64,000 bases of DNA from Ypsolopha sequella (lineage: Eukaryota; Arthropoda; Insecta; Lepidoptera; Ypsolophidae). Under the pieces are notes generated by a model that searched no databases, had not been told where the DNA came from, and saw only the letters and a list, made by a program, of their open reading frames with translations. Each line of letters starts with the position of its first letter. Positions within the stretch are counted from its first letter, which is position 1. The translations under genes and the position numbers were made by a program. The stretch is from assembly GCA_934047225.1 (NCBI GenBank), contig OW204004.1, positions 6,080,401-6,144,400 of the forward strand, read 5' to 3'. Positions 1-10,900 of the stretch are shown here, piece after piece.

Positions 1-780
1 TGTGAAATCTTGTGTTAATACATATCGTTACTAGGTTATATTTTGTTAGAGAAAAGAGTTTGGTAGGTACCATAGTACAGTGCTTAACTATGTTTCGAAC
101 ATACCTACAAACTTACTTACGTATCTATATGCTCTAACAGTATTATTGTGACGCGTGAAATGGGAAAAAATTAATAAATATCATGTGATATACATATTGG
201 ATTCTTACTTACTTTTTCATTTTTACTCCTCGCATTTCAGCGGCAACGAAATCAGCATTTTTCGAAAAATATTGAGCCACCATCAAACCGCCCACTCTAG
301 GCAAGTTATTTGATTGTCCTTTTCGACATCCTTCTTCCACTAAAGAATAATAATCGGTCGGGATACGAACTCCTTACTCGCGGTTACCTAAATAATAGGT
401 ATCAGTACTTGTGTTCGTGGCGAACCGGCGAGCGCGCGAGGCACCACGCGGTGCAAGTGGGCGGGACCTGTACAACTACGTCACACGCGAACCGCGCGCT
501 TTCACGGACATTTGAATTTTTGTTCAACTTCCAATGTCTATAACTTTGAAACTATTTCGAATTTTTGAATGAAACAAAAACAGTTGTATTTCGTAACACT
601 TAGGCGCCATTCTTACGAAGTTTCAAGTGATTCTGCGAACCTACTGATATTGTTTATTCACACACTAGTACATACCTCCACATTCTTATTCTTAAATTTG
701 TCAAAATTTAAAAATTTAAAATTTAAAAATTTAAATGTATTGAATCTTTTCTTTTTCATAATATACTATCAATGTAAATA
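1..780. other. Unassigned sequence with a GC-rich patch
   Basis: AT-rich except 412-505 (GGCGAGCGCGCGAGG, GGGCGGGAC, CGAACCGCGCGC), which could be a promoter or CpG-rich exon. No splice-flanked coding segment could be fixed; the ORFs here lack ATG starts or similarity. Confidence 0.35.
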
Positions 781-911
781 GTGGAAGAGCGGAGCCTCCT
801 AAGACAGGTATATTCTTTACTTAAAAGGAGACTCCAACAATTTGTAAAAATATTTATGATTAAGTTACAGAAATAAATTATTTGTATTTGTATTTGTATT
901 TGTATTTGTAA
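781..911 (+). mobile_element. 3' end of a non-LTR retrotransposon
   Basis: AATAAATTATTTG followed by (TTTGTA)n at 877-910, after GGAGACTCCAACAATTTGTA. Body not retained. Confidence 0.5.
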
Positions 912-1084
912 TGTTATACATACACGTCATCAAAGTGTTACAATGACGGTCTTATCAAATGGAAACATTGAAAAATTTTACAATGTGCGCAATTTTGCTT
1001 TTTGATAAAAATGTACCTTGAAGGGATTTTAAAGATATCAACATATTTTTCAAATTAATGGCAATAGTGAACAATGTTGTCCGT

Positions 1085-1446
1085 AAATATTATTAGAGTG
1101 CATTACAAACTAGAAAATATCAATCAGAAACAAGGCGTGAAATCACATAACGCCCTCGTGAGCGTTCTGTATGTGCAGTACAAGCTAGTATATCAAGCAG
1201 ATGCAAAAATAACAATGGACAAGTATGATGGAAGAATTCACCGGTCTGGGTAGGAACCTCGGTGGCGCAATTGGTAGCGCGCTTGTCTTGATAACAAGAG
1301 GTCGCAGGTTCGAATCATGGCCAGGGGAATGTTTTAAAATTCTTGTCTTTGGGTATGTTTTTGATTGATCTTTTCTATTTTGTAATGCACTCTAATAATA
1401 TTTAGAGTATTCATAGCGATGGATTTCGCAAAAAATAAACATAATA
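1085..1446 (+). mobile_element. tRNA-like SINE with internal inverted repeats and 12-bp TSD
   Basis: Flanked by AATGTTGTCCGT at 1073-1084 and 1447-1458. Contains pol III box A (GGTGGCGCAATTGGTAGCGC), a 5+7+5 anticodon-like stem-loop with TGA, and box B (GGTTCGAATC). Outside the tRNA-like part, AATATTATTAGAGTGCATTA at the start is inverted at 1381-1403, so the whole could fold. Tail GCGATGGATTTCGCAAAAAA is also found alone at 3562-3584. Confidence 0.78.
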
Positions 1447-1888
1447 AATGTTGTCCGTGTTGGTCTCACAAGTGTTTCACTTCACCGTGGTCGGTGATTG
1501 TTGTTTTCTGTATTCGCTACAGGTACTTGCGCTACTTTCAAGGTCGAAGCAACCCTCACTTTGGTTGGTTGTTACTCTTGATCATGTTTTACTACAAATA
1601 GAGCCCAAAGGCGTACGATTCTCGAAATTGATCTAATGATAACTTCAGTTCGCCAGATGTTTTTTCATCGTTTATTTTGTTAGTCGATTTCTTCCCTCAA
1701 CCTTTTTTCGCACAGTCAACATAATAATATCAAGAGTAGGAAGAAGCCATATTTACGATATTTTTAGTGCCAAATCGTCTCGTTAAATATAATCACTGGT
1801 TGCATGCCATGGTTCCATTAAATACCATGGTTCAGCCTGCAGTATTCGTTGCTCAAAGTGAGAAACTAAATTTTGTAAAACATTTCGC

Positions 1889-2332
1889 TTAGATTAAATT
1901 ATGTTAAGGTGTGTTAATTCGAAAACCATCCGAGATTTAGGTTTGATAAGCCGTATTTTTGAAGTTTTGGTCTAAAAAACCTCATAATGATGAATATTTT
2001 TAAGCTGCAACTTCCATTTGCCTTCGTGTGACGTCACTTGAGAAATGTTTGAATTAATGAAGCTGTTTAGAAATGTGTCTTTGCTATCAAGATAAATTTT
2101 TCTGCCGACTGATTTGACAGATGGATGACAGATGAGTAGACAGACAGAGACAGACCGCTTTTTTATAAGCAATTACAATCGGTATAATGTCTAAAATTCT
2201 CAAGTGACGTCATAACAGTCTTAAAAAAACACAAAAAATAATGGTTAATTTATAAATCAAAACAATGAAAACTATGTACTAAAATAACGTATATCCTCTG
2301 AAAAAAAAATATTGAAATTAAGCTATGGGAAT
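1889..2332. mobile_element. ~450-bp dispersed repeat, copy 1
   Basis: TTAGATTAAATTATGTTAAG to TTAAGCTATGGGAATT. Two TGACGTCA(C) sites flank the middle. Two further copies in this window, all same orientation; class not identified, no clear terminal repeats. Confidence 0.65.
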
Positions 2333-2819
2333 TGACAAAATTAGGTAACTATCAGCATTAAGGATAATACTTATACTTCTCTAAAATATTTTTTTTTGGA
2401 TAACAACTACCTAGTAACTAGAAATACCTAGTAACTGCAAAATACTTATTCCAGACTTGCGCAGTTTGAGGACCATTGGCAATCGTAAAATGTCAAGAAC
2501 TTGTTAACCTGAATATAGTTCATTTAAACAGAAAACATTGTACTATATGTGACGTCTATATTTATTGTTCATTTTACTTATTTATTGTTCAGTTTACTTG
2601 AACAATCTAATGTAGACAATAATTCAAGTAAATAGAACATAATTCTGTTTTTGTTTACAAGGTTTTTTTTACAAAACGATCTGGTAGTATTGTAAAAATA
2701 TTTATTCTCCGTGTGCAAAATGGTCCATTAATTATAGAAAACGATACTTCCGTCATGTATGACTAATACTAATAATAACTAATAGAAATAGAAATAGAAA
2801 TATATTTATTTATGTAATG

Positions 2820-3096
2820 TATACAACGTATTGTAACGTACAATGTATACAAATAAGGTTTTTGAAGAGCTTATTCAGTCAATGGTATAGAACAACTTTT
2901 ATTATGAAATAAACCCCGTATCTCGAAAAAAAAATTTACTGTTTCATAGTATAATGCAATGCCGCTCGGCCAAAATGTATGGAAGGGCAGATTTTCTTTT
3001 TGAGATTTCAGTGTTGACTCCATAGTTAAAGTTGTTCTACACCATTGACTGAATAAGCTCGTCAAATATGGTTACACCTTTCTGTTACACGTTGTA
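2820..3096. mobile_element. Fold-back MITE, CAACGTGTAAC family
   Basis: Arms share GAAGAGCTTATTCAGTCAAT, GGTATAGAACAACTTTTA and the reverse. The right end TGTTACACGTTGTA is intact; the left is interrupted by a CGTATTGTAACGTACAATGT palindrome. Ends at TA. Confidence 0.8.
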
Positions 3097-3362
3097 TACA
3101 AGGTGACTTTTTGATCATCGTCCAAATTCAAACTAGAGGCTTGATAAGTGATCAGCATTATGATTCGATAACAATTTTTGTGGAATTCGTATAATGAAAT
3201 TTCGACTTTCCATAGTAAATTACTCCCAGTCCTGAGTGAATCATTATGGGGAGTCGAAAATCATTTTATGAATTTTACAAAAATCGATATTGGTTCATGA
3301 TGCTGATCACTAACCAAGGCTCAAGTATGAATTTGGACGATGTTCACAAATTCACCGTGTAT
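3097..3362. mobile_element. Fold-back MITE, CAAGGTGACTTTTTGATCAT family, copy 1
   Basis: TACAAGGTGACTTTTTGATC at left, TTCACCGTGTA at right; near-palindromic throughout, with central CCCAGTCCTGAGTGAATCAT. Begins at the terminal TA of the preceding MITE. Confidence 0.82.
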
Positions 3363-3584
3363 ATTACTTATTACAGGTCGGTTTTAATGTAATATATAAT
3401 AATATGGGGAAATACACAAGGAAATAATAAAGGTACTTAAATTTTATTAAAAAATCCACTTTAGTAAAATAAAAAATATAGGAATAAGGAATAAATAATA
3501 TTATAAATAGATGCAATACATATAATAAATATATGCCGAACTCCACCCATTCGAGTATTTAAAGCGATGGATTTCGCAATAAAA

Positions 3585-3875
3585 ACATATAATCTATGTA
3601 TGACTTGGTCAGGAGCAGTCATGTTCGGCGTCAATCATTTATGAATTAATTAAAAATATATAGATTTAGATTTAGATTTATTTATTAATAACAAATATAG
3701 TTACATGTCAAAGAATAGATTACAAAGTTATACTTAAAGTATAATTATTATAAAATTAACTATAAAATTATAGAATAATAATATTCTTAGTCAAAAATAA
3801 TAATAATTGAAAAAACAATAAATTGTATTATGATTAAGTAATGTCAAAAAGAATAATATTCTATGTAGGTACGAT
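3585..3875. other. LINE-tail-like AT-rich sequence
   Basis: ATATATAGATTTAGATTTAG + ATTTATTTA at 3657-3690 resembles a - strand LINE tail. Otherwise low-complexity. Confidence 0.4.
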
Positions 3876-4142
3876 TACAAGGTGAATTTGTGAACATCGT
3901 CAAAATTCATATTTAAGCCTTGGTGAGTGATCAGCATCATGAACCAATAACAAGTTTTGTAAAATTCATAAAATGAAATTTCGACTCCCCATAGTGATTC
4001 ACTCAGGACTGCGAGTGAATTACTATGGGAAGTCGAAATTTCATTGTACAAATTTCACAGAAATTGTTATCGATTCATGATGCTGATCACTTACCAAGGC
4101 TCCAGTATGAATTTGGACGATGATCAAAAAGTCACCTTGTAT
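3876..4142. mobile_element. Fold-back MITE, CAAGGTGA family, copy 2
   Basis: TTACAAGGTGAATTTGTGAAC at left, AAAAGTCACCTTGTA at right; same palindrome as copy 1. Confidence 0.82.
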
Positions 4143-4253
4143 TTATAATAAATGTGTAGTCTATGTGAAAATTATATTACAAAACTCAATTCCAACTGCA
4201 TTAGCTCATACCCAACATCTACTTACCCACTCCAAAAACGCAGTCTAACTTAC

Positions 4254-4301
4254 CTCCCAAAGTAGAATGCTCTTTGAAATCGAAAGTGTGCCAGCCAACA
4301 T
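4254..4301 (-). CDS. Candidate first coding exon of an unidentified - strand gene
   Basis: On the - strand an ATG (4301-4299) opens 16 codons, MLAGTLSISKSILLWE, running into GGGAG then the consensus donor GTAAGT (4253-4248). The leader is GC-rich relative to surroundings and not part of any repeat family I found here. The rest of the gene would be to the left; I could not find a second exon between 1 and 4247. Product unknown. The case rests on ATG, open frame, perfect donor and promoter-like upstream elements together. Confidence 0.4.
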
Positions 4302-4437
4302 CTTCGAGGCGCGTGTTAATAATTCGGCGTGCAGTCACTAAACGGCCTTAACCTCCTTTCTGTTGCGTCGACTGACTGGTTGTGCTGTGCCGGTACTCAT
4401 CTCGCTGTTATTGGCTCATTTCGCAGACCTTGACTGA
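4302..4437 (-). promoter_or_regulatory. Candidate promoter/5' UTR for the - strand exon
   Basis: Read on the - strand: TCAGT initiator matches at 4437-4433 and 4375-4371, and CCAAT at 4414-4410, about 35 bp before the second initiator. CpG content is raised compared with the AT-rich surroundings. Confidence 0.3.
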
Positions 4438-4666
4438 CAGATTGCAACAGTTACACATTGGTGATTGTTGAAATTACGTGTTCCAAAGATTATGCATCAC
4501 TTTAATCGTAATTAAGTATAAATTACGATCACTTTAATCGTACTTGAATATATCGAATCGTTATACCTTACAATTTTGTTTTGTCTAAAATTTAGTTAGC
4601 CACGTTTTTAGGAGTCTCCTCACCTCAGTTGCCTACCTCTGTTACTTTCTTGTACTTACTGACGGT

Positions 4667-5094
4667 ATAAGGCGATGCCAAAAAAAAATGGGATTTTTTC
4701 GAATCCATTTACTCCTCTATAACGTCATCTACGTATTTCATGTTTTGGGAAAAGGTTAATTGAGTATTTGATTAAGATTCTTACTGAAGGAAAACGTGAT
4801 TGGATGAAATTTTCTCGATAGAATTTTATTCCGAAAAGACTTCTAATTTGTTTTATTTTTTCCTGTAATTATGAAATCCTAACTAATTTCATTGTGAAAT
4901 TGCATTCAAAATGTGGATATTATGTATGTTTGTAAAGTCTCCTTGAAAATATTTTTGACAAAATAGCTTAGTACATTTTATATTAATAAAAAACCGACTT
5001 TTTGCTACTTTTCTACGAATCCGTCCCACTCGCACTGAGGTTTTTTTGGCATATGGACTAACAGAGACGCTAAATCTTTTACATATCGCCTTAA
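4667..5094. mobile_element. TTAA-bounded non-autonomous element
   Basis: Left ATAAGGCGATGCC (TTAA changed to ATAA), right ATATCGCCTTAA. Internal CCGACTTTTTGCTACTTTTC and TCGAATCCATTTAC are shared with 61564-61920. The TTAA target suggests a piggyBac-like mobiliser, but the GGCG end is not the usual piggyBac CCC end. Confidence 0.7.
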
Positions 5095-5775
5095 CTTGGA
5101 AAAAAATATTTTTGCGTTAACTTTTGTGCAATAAAGAAAGATTTCATTTACACAGCTGCAACGACACCCTAACATCTATTACTCGGACAAATATTGTTTT
5201 GTACTTCCGTACATTGGTCATGCTCAAACGCAGGTCAGTCAGTAGGTTTTGGAAGCCGATATTCAATTATTTCCTTGTATAAAAACGTTATATTATATTG
5301 GTTTTAATATAAAAGAGCATAATTATTATTAAAATGCAAATAAACAGAAAAATAAATGATTTAACATTTAAAAAAAATTTCCAATTTTTTTAAAAAACAA
5401 TCTTATTCGTAATTACTTGCCGAATTTTCAATATTAATTTCGCTTCAGTTTAAACACCTAAAAATGTTTTTTTGAGATCCTCTACATACAACTTATTCCA
5501 AAAGTGACACCAATTTTTATCTGTTGAAATAATGTTGTGTGCCGGTCGTGAAGTTCGAATCTTGTGTAGGTAACTTATCTACACCTTAAAAGCTCAGTAT
5601 TTATTTATACAACAAACTTAAGTAACATTATATAAAACATTGGTCAATAAAAACCAAAATAATCTAAATTAAAATTAACTACCAATAAATATGTTAAAAT
5701 TAAATAATAAAATGCAAAACCCTGCAAGAAAAACTTACCTATATATTAAATTAAACTATATAATAGTAGATTATG

Positions 5776-5905
5776 CACTAAGGGAATAAAGCAGTGTCTT
5801 ACGTCACGGGCGGCATATTGAACCCTGAGCGTAACGAGGTTATATAGAGTCCTGAGTAAAGCGAGGGGTTCAAGCTGCCCAAGACAAAGACAGGCTTTAT
5901 TCCAG
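5776..5905. mobile_element. Short fold-back MITE
   Basis: GGGAATAAAGCAGTGTCTTA... pairs with ...AAGACAGGCTTTATTCC; TTGAACCC pairs with GGGTTCAA. About 130 bp. Confidence 0.55.
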
Positions 5906-6816
5906 AGGAGCATACTCTGCTTTTCACACCTTCTGCGAGACAATAAAAATATCGACATTTTTTATCAACATTAATAATTCAATAAAATTCACTGACAATC
6001 ACAGCACCAAACATCGTCTTTTGTTTCACATTCTTTGTAAACGCTTTTTTTCTTTTTGTTGAATTCTGCTTATGGTGGCCAGTTCGATTTTCGAACAAAT
6101 CTCTTTACAATCCCATATGGGCATTTGTTTTACACGAGTTTCCACACGAATTTGACGTTCCAAATTTAAATCACTTTAATCCCTAGGGATTTTCATATAA
6201 CTTTATATCCCTTGTGATATAATGCGTTACTTTACGTTGAGGTTGCATGATATGTAGTTGGACATTGTTGAGCAGGTGGTGTGAAAAATACATTTCTGCA
6301 GCGTGCACTGCTTAAGTTTGATGCAATATTAAACGTGGCCAACTAGTTAGTGTAACAAGTGTCATGAAGCCACTACTTTTGAATTATATTACAACAGAAA
6401 TCGTAATTGTATCCGTTAATTTTGTTGCAAGAGTATAATGCTACAATGTACTAACGTCATTATCAACTACAGTGAGATATATCTATTTGTTTTTTCTATT
6501 CGTGTTTCCGATTATGTGGCTTGTAACGCTTATAATGATTGTGTCTGTGTTTCCTGTACACATATGTAGCTGTATTATGTATGTCTACCTATATATTGTC
6601 TTGGTTAGTAAACAAACACAAGCTCTTAAAAGTTCAATACGTTTTGTTTTATATGGTACCAGACTAAGGCTTTTTACATCACTGTTAAAGTCTATATCCA
6701 ACAAACCAGACAATAAATTATTTAGATTTAGTACCGGTTAAATATATACCTATATAACATTTTCTTGTTCCTCTTCATTGTGTAGATACTTTCTAACAAA
6801 TTCAATTTCCTGGCAG
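5906..6816. other. Non-coding sequence before the first visible R3HCC1L exon
   Basis: Presumably intron. No repeat family recognised; 6472-6741 is open but lacks an ATG and codon character. Confidence 0.4.
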
Positions 6817-7961
6817 GTCGTCAACGAAACCCCGCCGGCCCGACCGAGCTGTCTACGTGCCCCGAGCACTCAGGTCTTCGGAAAACTCGACCTCAGAGGA
6901 GAACAAACCGCCCGATACTCGAAAACGCACAAGCCAGACCTCCGTCACTCCCAACGCCAAACCTCCCAAGTCCCCCCGGGACAAGTCTCTCCCAGGAACG
7001 CCGAGGAAATCTATAGACAAGGCTTTCTGCAACGTTTACACCCCACCTCATCTCAGGAATCAAAGATCTCACACCGCCCCAAGTATATGCGACTCAGATT
7101 CTGGGAGCGAATACGTGCCTTCCGTGCCAAACAGTGATAGTGCAATAGATTTTAGGGATAACGATGATACTACAGATATAGGTAGTAATTTCTACATAGG
7201 CGACTATTTTGCCAATGGCCAACTAGGATTATACAACCCGAACTTTTATTTTAATGAATTAGATAACAGATTAGAAGACGAAAAGGAGGATAGTATTGAC
7301 AACCAAAACTGGAGATCTAATGAGACTAACGAATTAAATATGGCTGTACCTGAATCTAATAGAAACGCTATTATAGATAACGGATATATCCAATTTAGTA
7401 AAGATGAAGATTTCGAGCAAAACGAACTGAAACGTGCGTCTCAAGAAATCAATAGAAGTAGTAAACGAATTATTAAGCAAAGCTTCGATTCCGATGTTTT
7501 AGTTATATCAGATCCTGTTGAAGAAGCAAATCAGGTCGAAACACAACAACTTGATCGTTCTGATCTAACCGAACCAGAAACGCCAAGTCCAGTGAAACCA
7601 AAACAAAAACTAGAAGCTAGGGTATCATTAAAACGCGAAGAAAACGACTGGGACGCTGTTTTCGACGAAAGTGGAGAATGTCTCGACCCATCTTTGCTAG
7701 AAGAGCTTACGGCTACTGTTGGCAAAGTCCACATATCTAAAGCAAAGAACGACTATGGACAATACCAGACAAGAGGCCAAGCACTCTTCAACGGCCCCAT
7801 AGATGAGGCATTCGCGCATGTGGTTGAAGTGTATGACTTTCCTAGTGAGTTTAAGACGAACGATTTGCTGTCAGTGTTCAGTGAATATAAAGACACTGGG
7901 TTCGAGATCAAGTGGGTGGATGATACTCATGCGTTGATCGTCTTTAGCAGCTCCAAAATTG
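6817..7961 (+). CDS. R3HCC1L: R3HCC1L exon (large internal exon)
   Basis: Acceptor TTCCTGGCAG ends at 6816 and donor GTGAGT starts at 7962. The open frame begins at 6818 ([19 protein letters not shown]) after one base of a split codon, and ends with ATT G, phase 1. It carries the N-terminal conserved block, an acidic low-complexity stretch of about 300 residues with many D/E/N/S, and the first part of the RRM-like domain. There is no in-frame ATG near the beginning, so this is not the start of the protein. Base composition (GC-richer at 6820-7130) is clearly unlike the flanking intron. Confidence 0.9.
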
Positions 7962-10900
7962 GTGAGTTGATGTTTTTAGTTTTTTATATAACATAAACGC
8001 CAGCGAATGGAAAAAATAGAAGTCTGATAAGCGCTGAAATATAACCCCATGAAAACTGTGCCGTGTTTAGTATGGCGTCGGCTTCTATGGCGTCCACTGT
8101 CACTGGGAGTCGGCCAATCACGACTGGCCCAGTGTCGCAGTGTTATTGAGTGTCTGGTACAGTTTTCGAATGACAATTCGTTAGAAACGCGTCTTCTATG
8201 TTTTTTCCATTCGCTGATAAACGCACTTGTACTTTTCCACTATTTTGAACCCTTTTATTTTGCCTAAGCATATCATGAATTCTGTTAAAACTACAAGGGT
8301 CGCCTCGCTCCGCTCCGCTTCGCTCGGCTCTTCGGTAAAATGTAATATAATTGTTTGAAATTATCAACATACAGAAGTTGGTCTACCTTATAATGGTGAA
8401 AAGATATAAGATTATAAGCGTAAATTTTATGAGAACGTTTCATTTTTAACACCAATTGATGGAGAATTTTTGTTAGACCCTACTAAAACCAAATCCTATT
8501 TGTCTGTTAACTTTTGCTTCCATAAATGAATCATCCATGTAGGCCCTGCCGATATGATGAATCGAGTGACATGTTCCACTTGTACTCGTATTTGTTTGGA
8601 AAAATAAAAATTCTCTTTCCGCATTAAATGGGGAAATCATTAGCATTCATTCTCTAAGTTAACCTGGTCATTTGAGTACACTAAGCGACAGGCGCCATTT
8701 TGTAGATTACGAAAATTCAATAAATTGGTAGCGTAAGACGTACACATTAATTAAATATTCCATTTAAATTAGTGCAGCTATATAATTAATTTGTATATAG
8801 CCTAATCCGACACGCATTAACGATTTTTAATATGTGTTGCTGAAGAAATCGGATATGCAGCTATTCAAATACATGTAATCTTGCATCTTTGATCATATTT
8901 GTTTTTAAAATGAGTTATACTTCTAACAGTGGCGTAGCTATCATAGGGCCAGCTGGTGCAGTGCACCAGGGGGCCCTCCAACCTAAGCTTTGAAAAGAGC
9001 GGGTCAGCCAATTCGCCAGCTCCTGAAGCTAGAAAACCTCGACCCTGCTCACAAGAATTTTCAAGTGAAGTTATAGACGAATTCGCAAAAATCAAAGCGC
9101 GCAAGAGGTTGTGAATTGGACAGGGAACTCTGTTAAAAATCGTTTTTCTTTGTCATCTATTGATCTCATCTGTATAATAAAGATTTTATAAAGCGTCGTT
9201 GCTTATTTATTCCCATTTTCTTTTATATAAACACAGAGATTTTACCCCACATAGAGATGAAATGATAAGTTCAACCACTGTATCCTGTATCCTATTCTTA
9301 TTCCTATCTATAATTTTGAAGGCCAATATAAGTTGAAGCTACCGTGAAAGAGGGGGTGAGGGCCCGATTTTTTTCTCTATGCACCGGGGCCTTTGCCTAC
9401 CTAGCTACGCCACTGACTTCTAAACTAGTTAAATTTAAGGTTAAACGTCAGTCGCTTAGCGCAAAGTGCATAACTTAACTTTGTTTTTCTTGTTCAGAAG
9501 TTAAAAATTGAAAAACCTTTTGGTATGTGGCAATTGACGCCAATAGTTAGGTTTATAAAGCATGAGATTCAAATTTAATGCACAATTAGTTATGATCTTG
9601 TCCAAACAAAGTTAAAACAGTATTTTGACTGACATGACTAACCGTGTATACAATTTTAAACACTTTCTTTATAAACCTCAATAATACTGAACTATTAGAC
9701 TGGGCAATTCTTCCAGGATGACTGCCGGGAGTGGCAAAGTCCTGGATAGGCTTATGTCCAGCAGTGGACGAACTAGGCTGATGGATGAAGAGTGTTTTCG
9801 CAGCCGGATTGTGAAAAACCCGTCTTTTTCTAATTAAACGAAACAGAATACTCAAATTCAAAATTAACTTAATAGTTATTCAATAAAACCTATACATCAG
9901 TCAGCATTTTCATGGGCACACTTCTCTGTTACTTATTGTTGTTACTGTTTTTTAAAATATTTTTTTTTATTTCTTTTTTATTTATTTATCATCAACAATA
10001 TAACGCTATCGTTACAGCTAGGCCAATGCGATAGATAGATAGATTATAATTTCTGCTCCACATTTTTCTTTCTTACGTAACAAAACTTAATACCACTTAT
10101 CTATAATTCCCAGATATGACATTTCAATACACTATTGCCCAACAATACACTCCATTGTATTGAACCAACGAGACAATAGCGATGCTTATTTATCAAAGAA
10201 AGGTTATAATTTGTTAACGAAATTTGTGACATAACATATTTGTAAATCGTCGGTAGCAAATGTGTTGCAAAAATAAGTTGTGTTTGTATAAACCAAGAGA
10301 TAAGTTTAACGAAACTTACTGGACGCGATAACAAGGTTTCATTCCAATGTCACTGCCGAGGTTATGGACTTAAGTGGAGATTCTTCCGATTTTGTCTCTT
10401 TTCAAATTAATTTTAAACCGTCAAATAAAAAAAATAAAACAAAACTTGCCATATCTTACCATTTAGCTACATTAGATTTTGCTAAATAAAATTTATACTT
10501 ATACAACGTGTAACAAAAAGGTGTAACCATATTTGAAGAGCTTATGCAGTCAATGGTATAGAACAACTTTTACTATGGAGCCAACCCTGAAATCTCGAAA
10601 AAAAATCTGCCCTTCCATACATTTCAGCCGAGCGGCATTGAATTTTTCTACGAAAAGGTAATATTTTTTTCGAGATACAGGGTTTGTTCCATAGTAAAAG
10701 TTGTTCTATACCATTGACTGAATAAGCTTTTCAAATATGGTTACACCTTTCTGTTACACGTTGTATAAACATCGTAAAAAGTGTGATACAAAACGGCTGT
10801 CATTAAAAAGTCATCCTTCTAAATCCAAAATGAGTAATAAAAACACCTTGATATCGCGGATTTTCTGAGCGGCCCTCTTCCACTGAGCAGGATAGACAAG

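Noticed and set aside
412..505. Promoter or first exon of the R3HCC1L gene
   Set aside because: GC-rich and promoter-like, but no ATG/donor combination of the required phase could be found, and 6.3 kb separates it from the first visible exon.
1255..1327. Functional tRNA gene (also 41160-41240)
   Set aside because: Box A, box B and an anticodon-like TGA loop are present, but there is no acceptor stem pairing, no long variable arm expected for tRNA-Ser, and it lies inside a repeat with a second copy.
8865..9104. 79-residue - strand ORF
   Set aside because: Lies within the hAT element 8927-9415 and its flank.
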